DNA from: Nitrosovibrio sp. Nv6
GTDB taxonomy: Bacteria; Pseudomonadota; Gammaproteobacteria; Burkholderiales; Nitrosomonadaceae
Length of the DNA stretch: 64,000 nt
Direction: 5' to 3'
Assembly: GCF_900110495.1 (NCBI RefSeq)
Contig: NZ_FODX01000007.1
Coordinates: 62,001-126,000, forward strand
The notes beneath the pieces were generated by a model that made no database searches, had not been told where the DNA came from, and was given only the letters and a program-made list of their open reading frames with translations. The translations under genes were made by a program, and so were the position numbers. Positions 15,418-24,784 of the stretch are shown piece after piece. Within the stretch, counting starts at the first letter, position 1, and the number at the start of each line of letters is the position of its first letter.

Positions 15418-16074
15418 ATGCGCATTTTGCTTGCTGGCCCTACGCGTGAGCAGTCGCGAGCGGAAGAAATCGCGAACAGCATCAGCCACGGTATAGCGCT
15501 GGTTGCCGCATTCGTCGGAAGCCCGTTTCTCATAATGCATGCCGCAAGGAACGGGGATACTGCGTTCCTTATCGGGACAGGCCTCTTCTCCGCGACCACG
15601 ATACTTCTATACCTTTCTTCTACCCTCTACCACGCCTTACCGGCCGGTAAGACCAAGCAAGTTTTTCGGGTTTTCGAGCATTCCGCGATCTTTCTTCTTA
15701 TCGCTGGCACCTACACGCCATTTACGCTTGGGGTACTGCGTGGCGCATGGGGCTGGACGCTTTTCGGAGTTATTTGGTCTCTTGCCATAGCTGGTGTGGC
15801 ACTGAAGGTATTCGGCAAGAGGCCACATCCTGTATTTTCGACCAGCCTTTATCTACTGATGGGGTGGCTTGTCCTGATTGCAATCGAACCGTTATCTACC
15901 AGGATGCCAGCAGCGGGACTGTCCTGGCTGGTGGCGGGAGGCCTGTCTTATACTGTCGGCGTGGTCTTTTTCGCAACCGATTCTCGGCTACTTTATGGCC
16001 ACCTGATCTGGCATCTGTTTGTTATAGCAGGTACTGTATGCCATTTCATAGCAGTGCTTTGGTATGGGGCCTGA
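15418..16074 (+). CDS. trhA: Hemolysin III / TrhA family membrane protein
   Basis: 218 residues from ATG 15418, which has GAGAGGAA about 7 bp upstream. Seven hydrophobic helices and the family's conserved residues are visible: EEIANSISHGIALV at the N-terminus, SSTLYHALP after helix 2, FEHSAIFLLIAGTYTPF in the middle, and GHLIWHLFVIAGTVCHF at the end, with the histidines thought to bind zinc in this PAQR-like superfamily. TrhA proteins influence membrane energetics and fluidity homeostasis; the old name hemolysin reflects heterologous effects. Length is normal (about 210-220). It stands alone, with no co-transcribed neighbour. Confidence 0.85.
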   Translation: MRILLAGPTREQSRAEEIANSISHGIALVAAFVGSPFLIMHAARNGDTAFLIGTGLFSATTILLYLSSTLYHALPAGKTKQVFRVFEHSAIFLLIAGTYTPFTLGVLRGAWGWTLFGVIWSLAIAGVALKVFGKRPHPVFSTSLYLLMGWLVLIAIEPLSTRMPAAGLSWLVAGGLSYTVGVVFFATDSRLLYGHLIWHLFVIAGTVCHFIAVLWYGA

Positions 16075-16209
16075 TATCCAGGTCGACTGAATGCACCTAA
16101 GCAAAGTGAAAATATGGGCCAGGACATTTTATCGAATTTTCTCGCCACAATGAGGAAGGCCGACTAGCCGATGCGATTTGATAATACCGGCCTCATCTGG
16201 CACTCAAAT

Positions 16210-16671
16210 CTACTCCTTGCAACTCTTCACATCCTCAGTAACCGTCTTCCCATCTTTCAGCACAACGGTTTGCCTGATCGTCTTGCATTCACGATCCTCG
16301 CTCGTTCCCACGACCTCGGCCTTGCCCTTCACGCCACTATCGGTGTTGCTGAACGTTTGCGTTTGGTTGGTTTCGTACGCCCGCTGCGATGTCTCTGCCA
16401 TTCGCCGTTGATCGTCCTGGCCAAGGTGGCCTCCAATCTCGGAGCCGAGGTAGTATCCGCCGACACCGCCGGCGACAGCGCCGATGATACGGCCCGCGGT
16501 CCCACCGCCCAGATAGCTGCCAAGATAGCTTCCCCCAACAGATCCGGCGACGCCGCCAAGAATACCCCCAAACCGTCTTGTTTCCGCTGACTGGCACGCC
16601 GCAAGGAGCATGACCAGCGCTACTACCATCACCCGCTTGAACCATGACATTGAGATTGATGTTCCATCCAT
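16210..16671 (-). CDS. Glycine-zipper outer-membrane lipoprotein (17-kDa antigen type)
   Basis: 153 residues from ATG 16671 with GGAGGG 6 bp upstream. A signal peptide with lipobox LAAC ends at Cys26 or so. A glycine-zipper segment follows (GGILGGVAGSVGGSYLGSYL and GAVAGGVGGYYLGSEIGGHL), typical of the Rickettsia 17-kDa surface antigen family, and then a soluble C-terminal domain with a likely disulphide (Cys near REC and KSC). Such proteins sit in the outer membrane or periplasm. The frame extends upstream to 16818, but those codons lack export features. Monocistronic; divergent from the small lipoprotein at 16892. Confidence 0.75.
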   Translation of the reverse strand: MDGTSISMSWFKRVMVVALVMLLAACQSAETRRFGGILGGVAGSVGGSYLGSYLGGGTAGRIIGAVAGGVGGYYLGSEIGGHLGQDDQRRMAETSQRAYETNQTQTFSNTDSGVKGKAEVVGTSEDRECKTIRQTVVLKDGKTVTEDVKSCKE

Positions 16672-16891
16672 GATATTTCCCTCCAAAATTTTATCTGACC
16701 TCTGATTCGTTTTTGCCCAAGGTGTCGGGACGTCGGTTCTGACGCCGCATGATCCATCTTTCTTTGGACTCGTGCCGTGTCGGGTTACATACGGGAAACA
16801 GGGTGCTGGATGACGCAATTGACAACGCCCTGTCGTACAGGATAAATTCCAAGTTATTTTGTTTTGCCTGTTTTATATTAGAAGAATTGTG

Positions 16892-17074
16892 ATGAGAATA
16901 AAGAGAATAATCTCCCTGGGTATGCTTCTGGCCGTGCTCCCGATGCTTTCGGGTTGCTGGTATGTGGTCGCGGGAGGAGCTGGCGCCTATGGGGGATACA
17001 AGATGAAAGAAAAAGGCTACACGCTGCAGAACCCGATTGCCAAGGAGAAGCGCAGTACGCAATCGTCCAAGTAG
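16892..17074 (+). CDS. Small lipoprotein (60 aa)
   Basis: ATG 16892 starts a 60-residue protein with a clear lipoprotein signal (KRIISLGMLLAVLPMLSGC), leaving a mature peptide of about 40 residues that begins CWYVVAGGAGAYGGYKMKEK. The Gly/Ala-rich stretch resembles half of a glycine zipper, so it may pair in the outer membrane with proteins like its divergent neighbour. Family not recognised. The frame begins at 16859, but the upstream codons would put charged residues before the signal. Confidence 0.55.
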   Translation: MRIKRIISLGMLLAVLPMLSGCWYVVAGGAGAYGGYKMKEKGYTLQNPIAKEKRSTQSSK

Positions 17075-17234
17075 TCCGGCTTCAGGCATATTTGATCTCG
17101 CCTTCGATTCTCCCTGACTCCCACTCTTCCTGATCTTCCGGCGGCTATCCTTTCGTGTCCTGTTGCGTAGCCACCTGTTTTTCAGGCGGCTTTCAGGTAG
17201 CCTCGCCGCTCGGCGATAAGCCTGTAAGAGTGCA

Positions 17235-18707
17235 TTACTTCTGATGCGCTCTTGCCCACTCTTCCGCTTGCCGCTGGGCATCGGCAATTTGTACCGGCGT
17301 CATCAACTTTTCCATCAGCTCGCGGTTCTCTTTCGCATCCTCATAATCCCCCGCGCTGGCAATGTTGAACCACTTATCCGCTTCGATATAGTCTTGTGGA
17401 ACGCCGGCGCCCTTGTAATATAGCACCCCCAGATTCGTTTGGGCTCCCGGATGACCCTGCTCGGCTGCCTTGCGATACCAGGACAAGGCTTGCGCATAAT
17501 CCTGGGGCACTCCCTGACCATTGTCATATTTCACGCCCAGGCTGTATTGCGCCCTCGCATATCCCTGTTCCGCCGCCTTGCGATACCACGATAACGCTTG
17601 CTGCTCGTCCTTTTCGACGCCGCGGCCTTCGTCGTACCTTACGCCCAGGTTGTATTGGGCATCAGGATCTCCCTGTTCCGCCGCTTTGCGATACCAGGTT
17701 ACCGCCTGCTGTTCGTCCTGTATGGCGCCTTTGCCCGTAGCATGCATGACGCCGAGATTGAATTGCGCAGGCGCATAACCCTGCTCCCCCGCCTTGCGAT
17801 ACCAGGCTGCGGCTTCATAATCGTCCTGTTCTATCCCCCGGCCTTTGGCATACGCGACGCCAAGCTTGAACTGTGCCCTTGCATATCCCTGATCGGCGGC
17901 TTTCCGGTACCAGTGGGCCGCCTGCTTATAGTCCTGCGTAATCCCTTCGCCAGCCGCATACATGACCCCGAGATTGAACTGCGCGTCCACAATGCCCTGC
18001 TCGGCGGCTTTGCGATACCAGGACACGGCCTGCTGATCGTTCTGTTCAACGCCGCGGCCTTTCGCGTACAGTACGCCAAGTGCATATTGCGCGTCGGCAT
18101 ATCCCTGCTCGGCAGCCTTGAGATACCAGGATGCGGCTTGCTGATCGTCCTGCCCGACTCCCTGGCCTTTCAGGTACATGAATCCCAGAATAGCCTGGGC
18201 GGGCGCGTGCCCCTGCTCGGCGGCTTTGAGATACCAGGAGAGGGCCTGCTCATAGTCCTGGGCCACCCCCTGGCCTTTTGCGTACATGACGCCCAGATTG
18301 TACTGTGCTACTGCGTATCCCTTGTCCGCGGCCTTGAAATACCAGAGCATGGCCTGCTGATAGTCCTGCTCGAGCCCCTGGCCTTTGAGGTACATGAAAC
18401 CCAACATGGACTGCGCCGGAACGTCCCCCTGCTCCGCCGCCTTTCGATACCATTTCGCCGCCTGTTCATGGTCCTGCGGGACGCCGCGGCCTTTTGCGTA
18501 CAGAACGCCCAGATTGAATTGCGCATCCGCGTTGCCTTTCTCCGCAGCCCTCCTGAAAGATTCCGCGGCTCTGGCGTAGTCCTTGCTTAGAATGAACTGC
18601 ATTCCATCCTCGAAATCTCCGGCAAAAGCCGCGAGGTTCAGAAATGCCAATATCAGCCCTGTTATTGCCGGTCCCGCTATCGCCAGTGGTATCGATAAGC
18701 GCCTCAT
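17235..18707 (-). CDS. Secreted Sel1-repeat protein (11 repeats)
   Basis: 490 residues. An N-terminal signal peptide (hydrophobic 12-28, cleavage after AFA) directs it to the periplasm. From residue about 45 to 450 it is built of eleven Sel1-like 36-residue repeats with the pattern WYRKAAEQGxxxAQxxLGxxY and a (G)xGVxQDxxQA turn; in the DNA they are 108-bp direct repeats. The last 40 residues are a capping helix (QIADAQRQAEEWARAHQ). Sel1 solenoids are protein-interaction scaffolds often linked to envelope stress or exopolysaccharide regulation; a specific role cannot be read here. The near-identical repeats make this locus prone to copy-number change and assembly error. A 6-bp perfect hairpin (17203-17216) lies 19 bp past its stop. 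Confidence 0.85.
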   Translation of the reverse strand: MRRLSIPLAIAGPAITGLILAFLNLAAFAGDFEDGMQFILSKDYARAAESFRRAAEKGNADAQFNLGVLYAKGRGVPQDHEQAAKWYRKAAEQGDVPAQSMLGFMYLKGQGLEQDYQQAMLWYFKAADKGYAVAQYNLGVMYAKGQGVAQDYEQALSWYLKAAEQGHAPAQAILGFMYLKGQGVGQDDQQAASWYLKAAEQGYADAQYALGVLYAKGRGVEQNDQQAVSWYRKAAEQGIVDAQFNLGVMYAAGEGITQDYKQAAHWYRKAADQGYARAQFKLGVAYAKGRGIEQDDYEAAAWYRKAGEQGYAPAQFNLGVMHATGKGAIQDEQQAVTWYRKAAEQGDPDAQYNLGVRYDEGRGVEKDEQQALSWYRKAAEQGYARAQYSLGVKYDNGQGVPQDYAQALSWYRKAAEQGHPGAQTNLGVLYYKGAGVPQDYIEADKWFNIASAGDYEDAKENRELMEKLMTPVQIADAQRQAEEWARAHQK

Positions 18708-18992
18708 TTACACACCATTATTCCGCCAACCCCCGTGTTAGAACTGCCATTCCACGCCTCGCGAGCTTTTTTGCTACCAACGCTTTTTGCTCCATCGTCT
18801 AAAAACCGAACTTTAACGTGAAAAGCCCTCGACGTGCTGGCCGCTGCAAGAACGCCATTCTAACGCGGAGCCGCCGCCAAAATTGCATGTGCGACTCGGC
18901 GAAGTGATTTATCGTGAAAGGAGGCTTTGCTCTGCTAACTTCTGACCGGAGGTCGGAGGCTGCGAAGGTGAAACGAAAGATCCCGCGTATTT

Positions 18993-19490
18993 TTACGGAT
19001 TCGAACAGGCTTTCAGCTTCTCCCACGCTATATCGCCCTCGTATTTCTTGCCGTTCAGCGTGGCGAATACGGTTGCATTGTCTGTCCTTTTTATCATCAG
19101 GACAAACGAATAATCGGGATTGATATCGCCGCGGGTGTCAGCATTTGGCTTGTATTGCTGAATCTTGGGAGGCGGCGGGCCATGACGGAAAACCGCATCA
19201 GGGTTTAAGGGTGAGTTGCGCGCATATGTGCCCGGTAACGAGCCATATTCATAGGCATAAATTTCTGTTGCCTCCAGATCCGGATATCTGCGTACATCAT
19301 ATTGCAGGCCGCGGATTACCCACCGGTTATCCGATTGAAGGTTGCTGATGACACAATGTGCAAGCGCGAGATGATTTCCCGCAAATTTTGCTCCACGAGT
19401 TTCGGTTTCCTCTTTTAAGCCGATGCCTGCGCAGGCAGTCAAGAGGCATGCTGATAAAAGCGGGGCTAAAGCTATAATGAGTTTGTTCAT
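18993..19490 (-). CDS. Lipoprotein, unknown family (165 aa)
   Basis: ATG 19490 gives a standard lipoprotein signal MNKLIIALAPLLSACLLTAC, with the lipid-attached Cys at position 20; the frame continues upstream to 19535 but would bury the signal. The mature part has a beta-rich look, two further Cys (AHCVIS and KLKACSNP) that could bridge, and a Pro-rich PPPPKIQQY loop. No family recognised. It is separated by 285 bp from the Sel1 gene upstream of it in the minus direction, and that gap holds no gene. Confidence 0.6.
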   Translation of the reverse strand: MNKLIIALAPLLSACLLTACAGIGLKEETETRGAKFAGNHLALAHCVISNLQSDNRWVIRGLQYDVRRYPDLEATEIYAYEYGSLPGTYARNSPLNPDAVFRHGPPPPKIQQYKPNADTRGDINPDYSFVLMIKRTDNATVFATLNGKKYEGDIAWEKLKACSNP

Positions 19491-19667
19491 GCTTGACGCT
19501 CGATCGCGGTCCTGTGTTTGCAGCGAATTAATCACGTTTACCGTCGTCGTTCTCGTGGATGATAGCCGGGTTCAGCAAAGGCTCTTTCCTTGCTAACCGC
19601 GTCATGTAAACGTAGGCTAAAAATACCGGGTTGTAAAGATCATTGAACTGTATTTCTGGATAAGTGC

Positions 19668-20432
19668 ATGAGTTCTGTATACGATTTTTCGAAACGGTCC
19701 AGCCGATCGGACGCCGATGTTCAACTAAGTGAGCAGGGCGGAGTGCGTTTACTCCATCTGGGCGGAAGCAACGTGCAGAGCGCCATGAGGCTGACCGCGC
19801 CGCACGAACTCGAACTCGCTTATACGCAATGCATGATGGGTTTCATGCTGTTCCATCCCAGCCCGGAAAATATTCTGATGATCGGTCTTGGGGGAGGATC
19901 GCTGGCCAAATTCATCTATCGCCGGCTGCCCCTGACCAAAACTACCGTGATTGAAATCCATCCCGAGGTGATAACAGTGGCGCGTGGTTATTTCTTTTTG
20001 CCAGCCGATGATGAACGCCTGCAGGTGGTGATCGGCGAGGGCGGCGAATATGTCGCCAGTCATCCCTGCAGCGCGGATGTGCTGCTGGTTGACGGTTTCG
20101 ATGATTGCCGTCAGGTTCCTTCGCTTTGTAGCCAGGATTTCTACAACCGCGCTCGCGAAGCATTGAAAAAAAATGGCGTGCTGATTGTTAATCTTCTCAG
20201 CAGAGATAAAGGATTTCAGGATTATATAAGGCGCATAGAGCATGCTTTTCCCGGTTGTGTTGCCACATTGACGGTTGAGGCGCACGGTAATCTGATAGTG
20301 TTTGCCTTCAAGCACAGCCCCGGCAAGCAAGTCTGGGAAGACCTGCAAACGCGCGCTACAAAACTGGAAGCAGAACTTGGCCTGCCGTTTACCAGGTTCG
20401 TCAGAAAATTACATCAGCGCAAGCCCTTCTGA
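19668..20432 (+). CDS. Spermidine synthase-like methyltransferase-fold protein
   Basis: 254 residues with the Rossmann core of spermidine synthases: MIGLGGGSLAKFIYR (the glycine-rich cofactor loop), VIEIHPEVITVAR (acidic end of strand 2), and LLVDGFDD (the catalytic-Asp region). In true spermidine synthases the third motif is usually GTTDP-like or DSTDP; here it is VDGFDDCRQVP, so polyamine synthesis is uncertain and the name follows the fold only. Many proteobacteria carry such SpeE-like paralogues of unknown substrate. Stand-alone gene; 131 bp upstream is free for a promoter. Confidence 0.7.
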   Translation: MSSVYDFSKRSSRSDADVQLSEQGGVRLLHLGGSNVQSAMRLTAPHELELAYTQCMMGFMLFHPSPENILMIGLGGGSLAKFIYRRLPLTKTTVIEIHPEVITVARGYFFLPADDERLQVVIGEGGEYVASHPCSADVLLVDGFDDCRQVPSLCSQDFYNRAREALKKNGVLIVNLLSRDKGFQDYIRRIEHAFPGCVATLTVEAHGNLIVFAFKHSPGKQVWEDLQTRATKLEAELGLPFTRFVRKLHQRKPF

Positions 20433-20630
20433 ATCACCGTGTCACCGTTTTTTTGAGAAGTGAATGGAGGTGTTGAGCCGTAACCCATCAGCTGCGGGCG
20501 GACCTCGCATCCTCCACTGTATTAACACGGAAGGTTTACCAATTCAACATACGCTGACCCGGCTGCTACAACGCCCTGTTTATGGTAAAGTTTCAGGTTT
20601 GCAGTAATAAAGAAAGGAGAGAATCAGAGT

Positions 20631-20816
20631 ATGAAACTGTACGAATCGGACCACACCAAATTCATGCGCGAATTGTTTGAAAAAAACCCGAAACTGGCGG
20701 AGGATCAGAAAGAAGCACGCGCCATCTGGTGGGATAAGAAACTGGACCTGGAAGAGCGTAAGCGCTTCAAGGAATCCGCCGTGGCGCAGAAAGCCTACGT
20801 CTATTTCGGAAAATAA
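20631..20816 (+). CDS. DUF3460 family protein (61 aa)
   Basis: Starts at ATG 20631 with AAAGGAGAG about 8 bp upstream. The 61-residue protein, MKLYESDHTKFMRELFEKNP followed by a charged RAIWWDKKLDLEERKR helix and an AYVYFGK end, matches the short DUF3460 family, which to my knowledge is found mainly in betaproteobacteria and has no known function. Its stop abuts the stop of the thiolase gene on the other strand (20817), so the two transcripts converge with no spacer. Confidence 0.8.
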   Translation: MKLYESDHTKFMRELFEKNPKLAEDQKEARAIWWDKKLDLEERKRFKESAVAQKAYVYFGK

Positions 20817-22019
20817 TCATAGCGCTTCGAACACGCCCGCCGCACCCATGCCGGTTCCGACGCACATCGTAACCATGCCATATTTCTTGTGATGCCGGCG
20901 CAGACCGTGCAGCAGCGTGGCGACGCGGATCGCGCCGGTTGCGCCCAGGGGATGACCGAGCGCAATCGCGCCGCCCAGCGGATTGACCCTGGCGCGGTCC
21001 AACCCCAGGTCGTTGATAACCGCCAGGCTCTGGGCTGCGAAAGCTTCGTTCAATTCGATCCAGTCGAGATCGTCCTGTTTTAAACCAACCTGTTTCAGTG
21101 CCTGAGGTATTGCCTTGACCGGCCCTATACCCATGATCTCAGGCGGTACGCCAGCGACCGAATACCCTAAAAAGCGTCCTATAGGCGTGAGATTGAAGCG
21201 CTTCAATGCGGCTTCGCTCGCCACGATCACTGCGCCCGCGCCGTCCGACATCTGCGAGCTATTGCCCGCCGTTACCGAACCATTGGATGCGAACACCGGT
21301 TTCAGCGTAGCAAGAACCTGCGGACTGGTTCCGGGACGCGGGCCTTCATCCGTGTCCCGTACCACGGATATGTCCCGGACTTCATGCGAAGCCAGATCGG
21401 GCCGCTTTTCCTCCACGGTGTATGGCGCGATTTCCTGCGTGAATTCCCCTGTTTCAATAGCTTTGAGCGCTCTTGCATGGCTTGTTACGGCAAATTCATC
21501 CTGTGCCTCACGGCTGACTTGCCATCGCTGCGCGACTTTTTCCCCGGTTATACCCATGCCATAGGCGATGGCAACGTTTTCATCCCTCTGAAATATCGCC
21601 GGGTCCAAGGCCATCTTGTTACCTGACATCGGTACCATGCTCATGCTCTCGGTGCCCGCCGCGATAATCACGTCAGCGTTCCCCAAGCGAATGCGGTCGG
21701 CAGCGAGCGCTACCGTTTGCAGGCCGGATGCACAGAAACGATTGACTGTCATTCCGGGGACGTTATTGGGTAGTCCTGCGAGCAAGAGCGCAATACGGGC
21801 GACATTCAAACCCTGTTCCGCCTCCGGCATGGCGCAGCCGGCAATAACATCGTCAATGGCCGCCGGATCGAGCCCTTCACATTGTCCCACCGCAGCTTTC
21901 AACACATGTGCCAGCATGTCATCCGGCCGCACGGTTTTGAACATGCCGCGCGGCGCCTTGCCCACCGGCGTTCTCACGGCGGCAACAATATAAGCTTCCT
22001 GAGTTTGTCTGGTTGTCAT
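20817..22019 (-). CDS. fadA: Acetyl-CoA C-acyltransferase (beta-ketothiolase)
   Basis: 400 residues, normal thiolase length. Catalyses CoA-dependent cleavage of 3-ketoacyl-CoA, the last step of beta-oxidation (or the reverse condensation). Catalytic Cys lies in NRFCASGLQT near residue 90, the His in GGAIALGHPLGATG near 350 and the second Cys in CVGTGMGAAG near 385. ATG 22019 has AAAGGGAAA 5 bp upstream. It is the last gene of a five-gene minus-strand beta-oxidation cluster, 189 bp after the dehydrogenase/hydratase gene. The context favours the degradative FadA role over the biosynthetic PhaA role. The gene symbol is by role. Confidence 0.9.
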   Translation of the reverse strand: MTTRQTQEAYIVAAVRTPVGKAPRGMFKTVRPDDMLAHVLKAAVGQCEGLDPAAIDDVIAGCAMPEAEQGLNVARIALLLAGLPNNVPGMTVNRFCASGLQTVALAADRIRLGNADVIIAAGTESMSMVPMSGNKMALDPAIFQRDENVAIAYGMGITGEKVAQRWQVSREAQDEFAVTSHARALKAIETGEFTQEIAPYTVEEKRPDLASHEVRDISVVRDTDEGPRPGTSPQVLATLKPVFASNGSVTAGNSSQMSDGAGAVIVASEAALKRFNLTPIGRFLGYSVAGVPPEIMGIGPVKAIPQALKQVGLKQDDLDWIELNEAFAAQSLAVINDLGLDRARVNPLGGAIALGHPLGATGAIRVATLLHGLRRHHKKYGMVTMCVGTGMGAAGVFEAL

Positions 22020-22208
22020 GTCTGTTTCCCTTTAACTCCAATTGGTAAGACCGCGATGGTATCCAGTCGGCTTTAATCCAGAGCAATTAGAGCGCCGGAT
22101 TGGCGAATCGTGCGATATGCGACCCATTCTTTATCAGAGGCAGCCTTACAAGCTCGAAAATCCCGATGAGGTTGCCTGGGAACTGAGGCGCGAATTTTCA
22201 TGAATAGC

Positions 22209-24755
22209 CTAATTCCTCAGCGGCTTCCCGGTTTTGAGCGTGTGTGCCACGCGCGCCTGGGTCTTCTCGGTCGCGAGCAATTCTATGAATGCGGTACGCT
22301 CCAGCTCCAGAAACCAGTTCTCGTCGACCACGCTGCCGGGGGTTAGCTCACCTCCGCACATGACATGAGCGAGTTTCGATCCGATCAGATAATCATGCTC
22401 CGAGATGAAGTTGCCTTCGCGCATGTTCACAAGCATGCCCTTGATGTTGGCGATACCGGTAGAACCAGCCACGTTAATATTCCGGGCTTTTAGCGGAGGA
22501 CGATAGCCCGCTTCCGCCAGTGCAAGCGCCTGTGCCTTCGCGACATGAAGCAGTTCGAACCGATTCATCACTATCGTGTCCGCACGGCGCAAATACCCCA
22601 GTTCCTTCGCCTGCTCGCCGCTTTTTGCCAATTGTGCGGTTGCCACGCTTTGAAAATAATTTTTCAGTAATGGAAAAGGATCGCCATCTTTTGCATCCTG
22701 CGATGCTCTCAGGGCAAGTTCCTTGCAGCCGCTGCCCGCTGGCACTAATCCCACGCCGGTTTCCACCAGGCCGATGTAGCTTTCCAGCGTGGCAACCGCG
22801 CGGTCGCAGTGCATCACGAATTCACAGCCGCCGCCCAGGGCAAGCCCATCCACTGCCGCTACAGTTGGGATCATCGAGTACCTGAGGTCCTGGGAGGTTT
22901 GCTGGAACTGCGCCACCATTGCTTCCACTTCCGCCAGTTTTCCCGCCATTAGCGCATCGGCAAGATTAAGGCTGCGCGCCGCCTTGAGCACAGCGGATTG
23001 AGCTGTTTTCCTGAGTTTTTTTGCCAATACGCTCAAGGCGGAAGGCGGTTCACCGCTTTTCAGGCGCTCAGTTGCCTTTTGGAGATTGGCGCCAGCAGAA
23101 AACGGAGGCTCGGTCTGCCAGATCACCAGTGCGCGCCAGTTACGCTCCGCTTCCTCTATGGCCTGCTGTACGCCATCCAGAACGTCGCTGCCAATGGTAT
23201 GCATCTTGCTCTTGAAGCTGAGAATGGCAACGCCGTCATCGCCCGCTCCGTTATCCCCGGGCTCGGCCGCGGTATGCCACATCCGCACCGCATCGGTTTC
23301 GAATATGGTGTGGCCGTAATGCGGCTCCTCGTTCAGCAACCGCTCGGGAAACAACTGCCTGCGATATACGGGCAATGCGGAGCGCGGTCGAAAAGTGTTC
23401 GTGGATGGCGCGTAAGAACCTTGCGCCCTGTGGACGCCCTGTATGTCCTGATTTGCGGCTTGACTGAGGCCTTGACCCAGATCCCGCACCCATCGGGGCA
23501 GAGGTATATCGCTCATGCTTTTGCCCGCAGCGATATCCTCGTTTATCCACTCCGCAACTTCACCCCATCCCGCTGCCTGCCAGATTTCGAAGGGCCCGAG
23601 ATTCCAGCCGAAACCCCAGCGTATTGCAAAATCGAGGTCGCGTGCATTATCGGCAATTGCATCGAGATGGATCGCGCAATAGTGAAACAGATCGCGGAAT
23701 ATTGCCCACAGGAATTGCGCTTGGGGATGCGGGTTCAGGCGCAGCGCCGCAAGCTTGTCTGCTGGATTTTTGTATTTGAGCAACTCCCTTATATCATCGT
23801 CAGCCGTACCTCCAGAGAGGATATATTCCTTGCTGGCAAGATCCAGCACATGAATCTCCTTGCCTTTCTTCTGATATATCCCGCGCCTTGTTTTCTGTCC
23901 CAGGGCTCCTGTTTCTATCAAGCCTTGCAGCCAGACTGGTACGGCGAAGTATCTATGCCACGGATCGTGCGGCAGTGTGTCTCGCATGGTATCGATCACA
24001 TGCGCGAGGATATCGAGCCCTACCACATCGGCGGTGCGGAAAGTCGCGCTTTTTGGACGGCCGATGAGAGGACCGGTCAACGCATCCACCACATCAAACG
24101 CCAGACCGAACTCTCTGGCATGATGCATGGTGGCGAGCATGGAGAATACGCCTATCCGATTGGCGATAAAATTCGGCGTATCCTTTGCCCGGATCACGCC
24201 TTTGCCGAGATACGTGACCAGAAAGGCTTCCAGGTCGTCCAGCATCGCGGCATCGCTCTCGGTGCAGGGGATCAACTCTGCCAGATGCATGTAGCGCGGG
24301 GGATTGAAAAAATGGATGCCGCAAAAACGGTGACGCAGGTTTTCCGGAAACGCCTTTGCCAGTTGATTGATGGAGAGCCCGGATGTGTTGCTGGCAAAAA
24401 CGGAATGCTCGCCGAGATACGGCGCTACTTTCTTGTACAACTCGCTTTTCCAGTCCATGCGCTCGGCGATGGCTTCGATCACGATATCGCAATCCCTGAG
24501 CAGCTCCAGGTTCTGGCCATAGTTTGACGGCTGAATGAAGGCTGCCTTGGCAGAAATCGATAGCGGAGCGGGGTCCTGTTTTTTCAGATTCTCTACCGCC
24601 TTGATCACGTTGGCGTTGGGATTGTCCTGCTCGGCGGGAAGCTCGAATAACAATGTCTCGACATTGGCATTGATCAGATGCGCCGCGATCTGCGCTCCCA
24701 TTACGCCGGCGCCCAGAACAGCGGCTTTGCGCACGATGAATTTGTGATTATTCAA
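22209..24755 (-). CDS. 3-hydroxyacyl-CoA dehydrogenase / enoyl-CoA hydratase fusion
   Basis: 848 residues. The NAD-binding dehydrogenase part comes first (AAVLGAGVMGAQIAAHL near residue 11, then FNPPRYMHLAELIP and a C-terminal dehydrogenase repeat), and the crotonase domain (VDGLALGGGCEFVMHCD) lies after about residue 500. This order is opposite to E. coli FadB and like Bacillus FadN. It carries out hydration and oxidation in the middle of the beta-oxidation cycle. The start is a TTG at 24755 with GGAGG 6 bp upstream, since no ATG fits better. Upstream of it the thioesterase gene ends 30 bp away, so they are co-transcribed. Confidence 0.9.
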   Translation of the reverse strand: MNNHKFIVRKAAVLGAGVMGAQIAAHLINANVETLLFELPAEQDNPNANVIKAVENLKKQDPAPLSISAKAAFIQPSNYGQNLELLRDCDIVIEAIAERMDWKSELYKKVAPYLGEHSVFASNTSGLSINQLAKAFPENLRHRFCGIHFFNPPRYMHLAELIPCTESDAAMLDDLEAFLVTYLGKGVIRAKDTPNFIANRIGVFSMLATMHHAREFGLAFDVVDALTGPLIGRPKSATFRTADVVGLDILAHVIDTMRDTLPHDPWHRYFAVPVWLQGLIETGALGQKTRRGIYQKKGKEIHVLDLASKEYILSGGTADDDIRELLKYKNPADKLAALRLNPHPQAQFLWAIFRDLFHYCAIHLDAIADNARDLDFAIRWGFGWNLGPFEIWQAAGWGEVAEWINEDIAAGKSMSDIPLPRWVRDLGQGLSQAANQDIQGVHRAQGSYAPSTNTFRPRSALPVYRRQLFPERLLNEEPHYGHTIFETDAVRMWHTAAEPGDNGAGDDGVAILSFKSKMHTIGSDVLDGVQQAIEEAERNWRALVIWQTEPPFSAGANLQKATERLKSGEPPSALSVLAKKLRKTAQSAVLKAARSLNLADALMAGKLAEVEAMVAQFQQTSQDLRYSMIPTVAAVDGLALGGGCEFVMHCDRAVATLESYIGLVETGVGLVPAGSGCKELALRASQDAKDGDPFPLLKNYFQSVATAQLAKSGEQAKELGYLRRADTIVMNRFELLHVAKAQALALAEAGYRPPLKARNINVAGSTGIANIKGMLVNMREGNFISEHDYLIGSKLAHVMCGGELTPGSVVDENWFLELERTAFIELLATEKTQARVAHTLKTGKPLRN

Positions 24756-24784
24756 GTCTGCCTCCAGTTCGATCCCGTTTTATC

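Noticed and set aside
17161..17216. Rho-independent terminator downstream of the Sel1 gene
   Set aside because: Hairpins exist (17169-17190 and 17203-17216) but no T-run follows on either strand, so I only note them.
17598..18590. 330-codon open frame on the plus strand
   Set aside because: It is antisense to the Sel1-repeat gene and arises from the repeated codon pattern; the sense strand has a signal peptide and a known repeat.
22998..24527. 509-codon open frame on the plus strand
   Set aside because: Lies antisense inside the dehydrogenase/hydratase gene, which has clear domains; GC-rich codon bias keeps the opposite frame open.
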